A stretch of DNA of 64,000 bases from Streptomyces sp. LUP47B (GTDB taxonomy: Bacteria; Actinomycetota; Actinomycetes; Streptomycetales; Streptomycetaceae): contig NZ_MJAH01000017.1 of the NCBI RefSeq assembly GCF_001746295.1, positions 1-64,000 of the forward strand, read 5' to 3'. Below the pieces are notes generated by a model. That model searched no databases. It saw only the letters and a program-made list of their open reading frames with translations, and was not told the origin of the DNA. Every line of letters starts with the position of its first letter. Within the stretch, counting starts at the first letter, position 1. Shown here piece after piece: positions 61,856 through 64,000 of the stretch. The position numbers and the translations under genes are program-made.

Positions 61856-62440
61856 ATGAATGTGGCGATCCAGGTCTACCGAGCCATGCGGGAGGTCGTT
61901 CAGGCATTGGACGACGTCCTCCCCGGCAAGTTCGAGATCACCAGGGAAGGGATCGTCCACGACATGATCTCGCCCAACAGCCCTCACGAGCTGACGAGGC
62001 TTGTGCTCCGGAAGCGGCTGGAGAAGGCCATGCCGGTGGAGATCGTCGCCCACACCGGAAGACCCGACGTCGAAGACGAGTTCGGGGGCATCATGCGGCG
62101 GCCCGACGTGATTGTGATCGCCTGGGCGGACATGGACATCCCGGGTTCCTTCGTTCCCTGCGCCCTCGTCGCCGCCATCGAGGTGGTCTCCCGTTCAAAT
62201 CCAGACAACGACTGGGTGGGCAAGATGCGCGACTACCCACTGATCGGCATCCCCATCTACGCGATCTTCGATCCCCGAACCGGCACCGGAGCCGTCCTCA
62301 CCGACATCCACCCCACCCCCGACGGCCCCCGCTACGCCACCCGCAAGGACTTCGTCTACGGCGAGGATGTCACCATCGGCGACTGGACAATCTCCACGGA
62401 CGACCTGCCGCGCTACAAGGAGCTCGCGGATCGCACGTGA
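61856..62440 (+). CDS. Uma2-family (DUF820) PD-(D/E)xK protein
   Basis: 194 aa. REVVQALDDVLPGKFEITRE, ELTRLVLRKRLEKAMP, RRPDVIVIAWADMDIPGSFV, AAIEVVSRSNPDNDWVGKMR and YPLIGIPIYAIFDPRTGTG carry the Uma2 pattern (D in RRPDVIV, E-x-V in AIEVVS, K in GKM). These are predicted restriction-endonuclease-fold proteins, expanded in Streptomyces. TAGGGT 8 bases before the ATG could allow a leaderless mRNA. An IS5-type scar starts at its stop codon. Confidence 0.88.
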   Translation: MNVAIQVYRAMREVVQALDDVLPGKFEITREGIVHDMISPNSPHELTRLVLRKRLEKAMPVEIVAHTGRPDVEDEFGGIMRRPDVIVIAWADMDIPGSFVPCALVAAIEVVSRSNPDNDWVGKMRDYPLIGIPIYAIFDPRTGTGAVLTDIHPTPDGPRYATRKDFVYGEDVTIGDWTISTDDLPRYKELADRT

Positions 62441-62570
62441 CGTGGAGTCTGGTGAGACGACCCACTCCGGCTCTTCGTTGGCATCGGCCTGCGCCATCAG
62501 AGCGGTGAACACCCGCTCGCGGGTGCCGTCGAGGGCCCGCATCGGCAGCCGTTTGTAGACGCCCGCCCTC
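62440..62570 (-). pseudogene. IS5-family transposase fragment
   Basis: Minus-strand reading: VYKRLPMRALDGTRERVFTA followed by LMAQADANEEPEWVVSPDST. This matches the N-terminal part of IS5-type DDE transposases (typically TVYKRF...RVFTALMAQADADEDLDW and V-DST, where the Asp is the first catalytic residue). No rest of the transposase, inverted repeats or target duplication is visible, so only a scar remains. Confidence 0.7.
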
Positions 62571-62586
62571 GTTGAGGCACAGGGAT

Positions 62587-63126
62587 TCAGCCCTCGCTCC
62601 GGACGCACGGCCCCTCCTCCGGCCGCCGCCCCGTCCGCCAGCGTGGTGCCTCGTCATCCGGGACGTCCGGGGAAGCGAAGTGAAACGGCACGCCAAGATG
62701 GCCGGCCAGTTCCCGGCCCGCCTTGGCGGCGGCAGCGGCCGGCGGAGAGCCGTCGGGGCGGTGGTACACGGTAGCCAGGTGGCTCTCCCCGTCCGGGGAG
62801 TCCGTGACCGCGACCAGAAGTACGAACCAGTCGTGCACGGTGTCGCCGTCCCAATAGGCCTCCACCGCCGCCACACGGCCCGGGAGGGCTGCGACGCGCG
62901 CTGCAAGTGACGCGAGGTCGAGCGGATCGGGCGGTGTGCGCTGCACTCGGTCGCCGAGGGCCTCGTATCGCGCGTGAACCACCCGCTCGGCCTCGTGCAG
63001 GCCCACCCCCAGCGGACGCAACGCCTCCCAGACGGTCCTGACCGCCGACAGCCGGCGATCCCGCAGCACGTCGGCGTCGACCTGCTGACAGGTCCGTTCC
63101 TCGAGGTAAGCCCACCAGCCGCTCAA
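62587..63126 (-). CDS. Hypothetical protein
   Basis: 179 aa: MSGWWAYLEERTCQQVDADV, LRPLGVGLHEAERVVHARYE, VAAVEAYWDGDTVHDWFVLL, then VAVTDSPDGESHLATVYH. A soluble alpha/beta pattern with an acidic C-terminus. No family recognised. Divergent from the GNAT gene with a 69-bp gap. Confidence 0.65.
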   Translation of the reverse strand: MSGWWAYLEERTCQQVDADVLRDRRLSAVRTVWEALRPLGVGLHEAERVVHARYEALGDRVQRTPPDPLDLASLAARVAALPGRVAAVEAYWDGDTVHDWFVLLVAVTDSPDGESHLATVYHRPDGSPPAAAAAKAGRELAGHLGVPFHFASPDVPDDEAPRWRTGRRPEEGPCVRSEG

Positions 63127-63195
63127 TGGGCCACCGGCCGGGATGTCACGGCGTGCGTCATAGGTTCGAACGTAGCCTCAACTACTCTGCCCCGC

Positions 63196-63717
63196 ATGCT
63201 CCTCACCCCCCTCCACCTCACCCCCGACCACGACATCCCCGGCCCCCTCCTGACCGAACTCACCGCCCTGTACGCCGCCAACCGTGACTTCATGGCTCTC
63301 AGCGGGGACTTCCCGGATCCGGACGACATCCGGCCGGAGCAGGTGGCGGCGGCGCTGGCCGAGGAACTCGCGCATCCGGACGCGGAGGTGTTGCTGGCGC
63401 GCAGTGAGGGCCGGCTGGTCGGGGTGGCCATCACGCTCGCCCGGCACCCGGACCCGGCCGACCCGGACCCGTGGATCGGGCTACTGATGGTGGCCGCCGA
63501 GGTACACCGGCAGGGCTACGGGCGTCGGCTCGCCGCCCTCGTCGAGGACCGCTTCCGCACCGAGGGCCGGACCGCCGTACGTCTCGCCGTCCTCGACGGC
63601 AACGACCGCGCCCTCGCCTTCTGGACGGACCTCGGCTACGAGGTCATCGACCACCGCTCGGACCTGCAGCACGGGCGCCCCTGCTCGGTGTTGCGCAAGC
63701 CGCTGACCGAGGGCTGA
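63196..63717 (+). CDS. GNAT-family N-acetyltransferase
   Basis: 173 aa. LLARSEGRLVGVAITLARHP, the acetyl-CoA loop WIGLLMVAAEVHRQGYGRRL (about residues 94-113), and VLDGNDRALAFWTDLGYEVI are clear GNAT motifs. ATG 63196 (MLLTPLHLTPDHD). Substrate unknown. Confidence 0.88.
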   Translation: MLLTPLHLTPDHDIPGPLLTELTALYAANRDFMALSGDFPDPDDIRPEQVAAALAEELAHPDAEVLLARSEGRLVGVAITLARHPDPADPDPWIGLLMVAAEVHRQGYGRRLAALVEDRFRTEGRTAVRLAVLDGNDRALAFWTDLGYEVIDHRSDLQHGRPCSVLRKPLTEG

Positions 63718-63738
63718 CAAGGACCACGGGACCGGCGG

Positions 63739-64000
63739 CTACGCCCGTTCCGGCTTCCCGTCGCCGTACAGCCACTCCTTCCAGATCGGGCCGAAGTCCT
63801 CGTCGGGGGCGAGGTCCTCGACGTATGCCGTGAAGTCGTCGGTGTCCGCGGTGGCGTGGCGGTGGGTGGTGGGCCAGTCGCGGAGGAGGGCACGGAAGGC
63901 GGTGTCGCCGAGCCGTTGGCGGATCTTGTGGAGGACCATCGCGCCGCGCTGGTAGACGGGGCTGTCGGAGAGGTGCGCGGCGCTCGACGGCTTGCCCGGA
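63739..64000 (-). CDS. M1-family metallopeptidase, C-terminal end (5' part outside window)
   Basis: 87 codons are visible up to TAG 63739. SPVYQRGAMVLHKIRQRLGD followed by TAFRALLRDWPTTHRHATAD and PIWKEWLYGDGKPERA match the C-terminal region of secreted M1 aminopeptidase-like proteins of Streptomyces (YxRGAMVLHxIR). The HExxH zinc site is upstream and outside the window. Confidence 0.85.
   Translation of the reverse strand, partial: PGKPSSAAHLSDSPVYQRGAMVLHKIRQRLGDTAFRALLRDWPTTHRHATADTDDFTAYVEDLAPDEDFGPIWKEWLYGDGKPERA

Noticed and set aside
62195..62608. Intact minus-strand gene across the Uma2 3' end
   Set aside because: Only the 62440-62570 part has transposase similarity; the rest is antisense to Uma2, so it is a fragment, not a gene.

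Overview
The window is a very GC-rich, gene-dense actinobacterial chromosome segment. Gene content points to Streptomyces: futalosine-pathway menaquinone genes, a stand-alone groL with CIRCE boxes, nagK-nagA with DasR-type sites, otsA/otsB beside a glucosyl-3-phosphoglycerate synthase, a CdgB-type diguanylate cyclase, mycothiol-linked DinB/MDMPI proteins, an HTH-DUF5753/DUF397 pair, and many GTG starts and 4-bp ATGA/GTGA overlaps. From memory the order resembles the S. coelicolor core around SCO4280-SCO4330. No search was run, so all family names rest on motifs read by eye.

Layout. 1-2.7 kb: the 3' part of a large alanine-rich ALF-repeat protein ending in a colicin E3-like ribosomal RNase domain, overlapped by a small acidic putative immunity gene. 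2.7-7.5 kb: a GHKL (sacsin/Hsp90-like) ATPase, a decayed sigma factor/CU044_5270 locus, and a DUF3027 gene. 7.8-12.6 kb: MFS transporter, DUF2771 lipoprotein, mqnB-mqnD, a membrane protein and a cold-shock-domain protein. 12.5-20.5 kb: HAD phosphatase, HAAS-like membrane protein, an XPB/Ssl2 N-terminal-domain protein, galU, and the XPB helicase. 20.8-23.8 kb: a HelD-like RNA polymerase-associated ATPase convergent with cutC, with a tandem duplication at the junction. 23.8-35.9 kb: mycothiol/DinB proteins, HD hydrolase, an MDMPI-GNAT fusion, a TetR-controlled membrane pair, RpiR regulator plus murQ, a methyltransferase, the HTH/DUF397 pair and Streptomyces-specific hypotheticals.

36-42.2 kb: carboxylesterase, old-yellow-enzyme, an atypical tRNA-Gly(UCC)-like cloverleaf with its own terminator, groL with two tandem CIRCE boxes, a ~0.7 kb block of 179-bp tandem repeats, and a classic 68-aa cold-shock protein. 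42.5-44.4 kb: a MoaD-like sulfur carrier and threonine synthase under a SAM-I riboswitch. 44.5-47.8 kb: gpgS, otsA, otsB (trehalose and glucosylglycerate metabolism). 48-52.6 kb: orphan sugar-binding lipoprotein divergent from nagK-nagA and a PfkB kinase, with DasR-type sites between. 52.6-58.9 kb: CBM35 membrane protein, cdgB with a perfect Crp-type palindrome upstream, flavin reductase, GNAT, SnoaL-tailed ECF sigma factor, arfB and terD. 58.9-64 kb is more accessory: a decayed HATPase scar, a second HTH gene with a leader matching the one at 34.3 kb, a lower-GC immunity-like gene, a Uma2 nuclease-fold gene, an IS5-type transposase scar, a GNAT, and the end of an M1 peptidase.

Most of the window is conserved housekeeping. 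The points most worth a second look are the E3-type toxin/immunity pair, the non-canonical tRNA, the double CIRCE next to the tandem repeats, the SAM-I switch in front of thrC-moaD, and the matching two-hairpin leaders of the two HTH paralogues.
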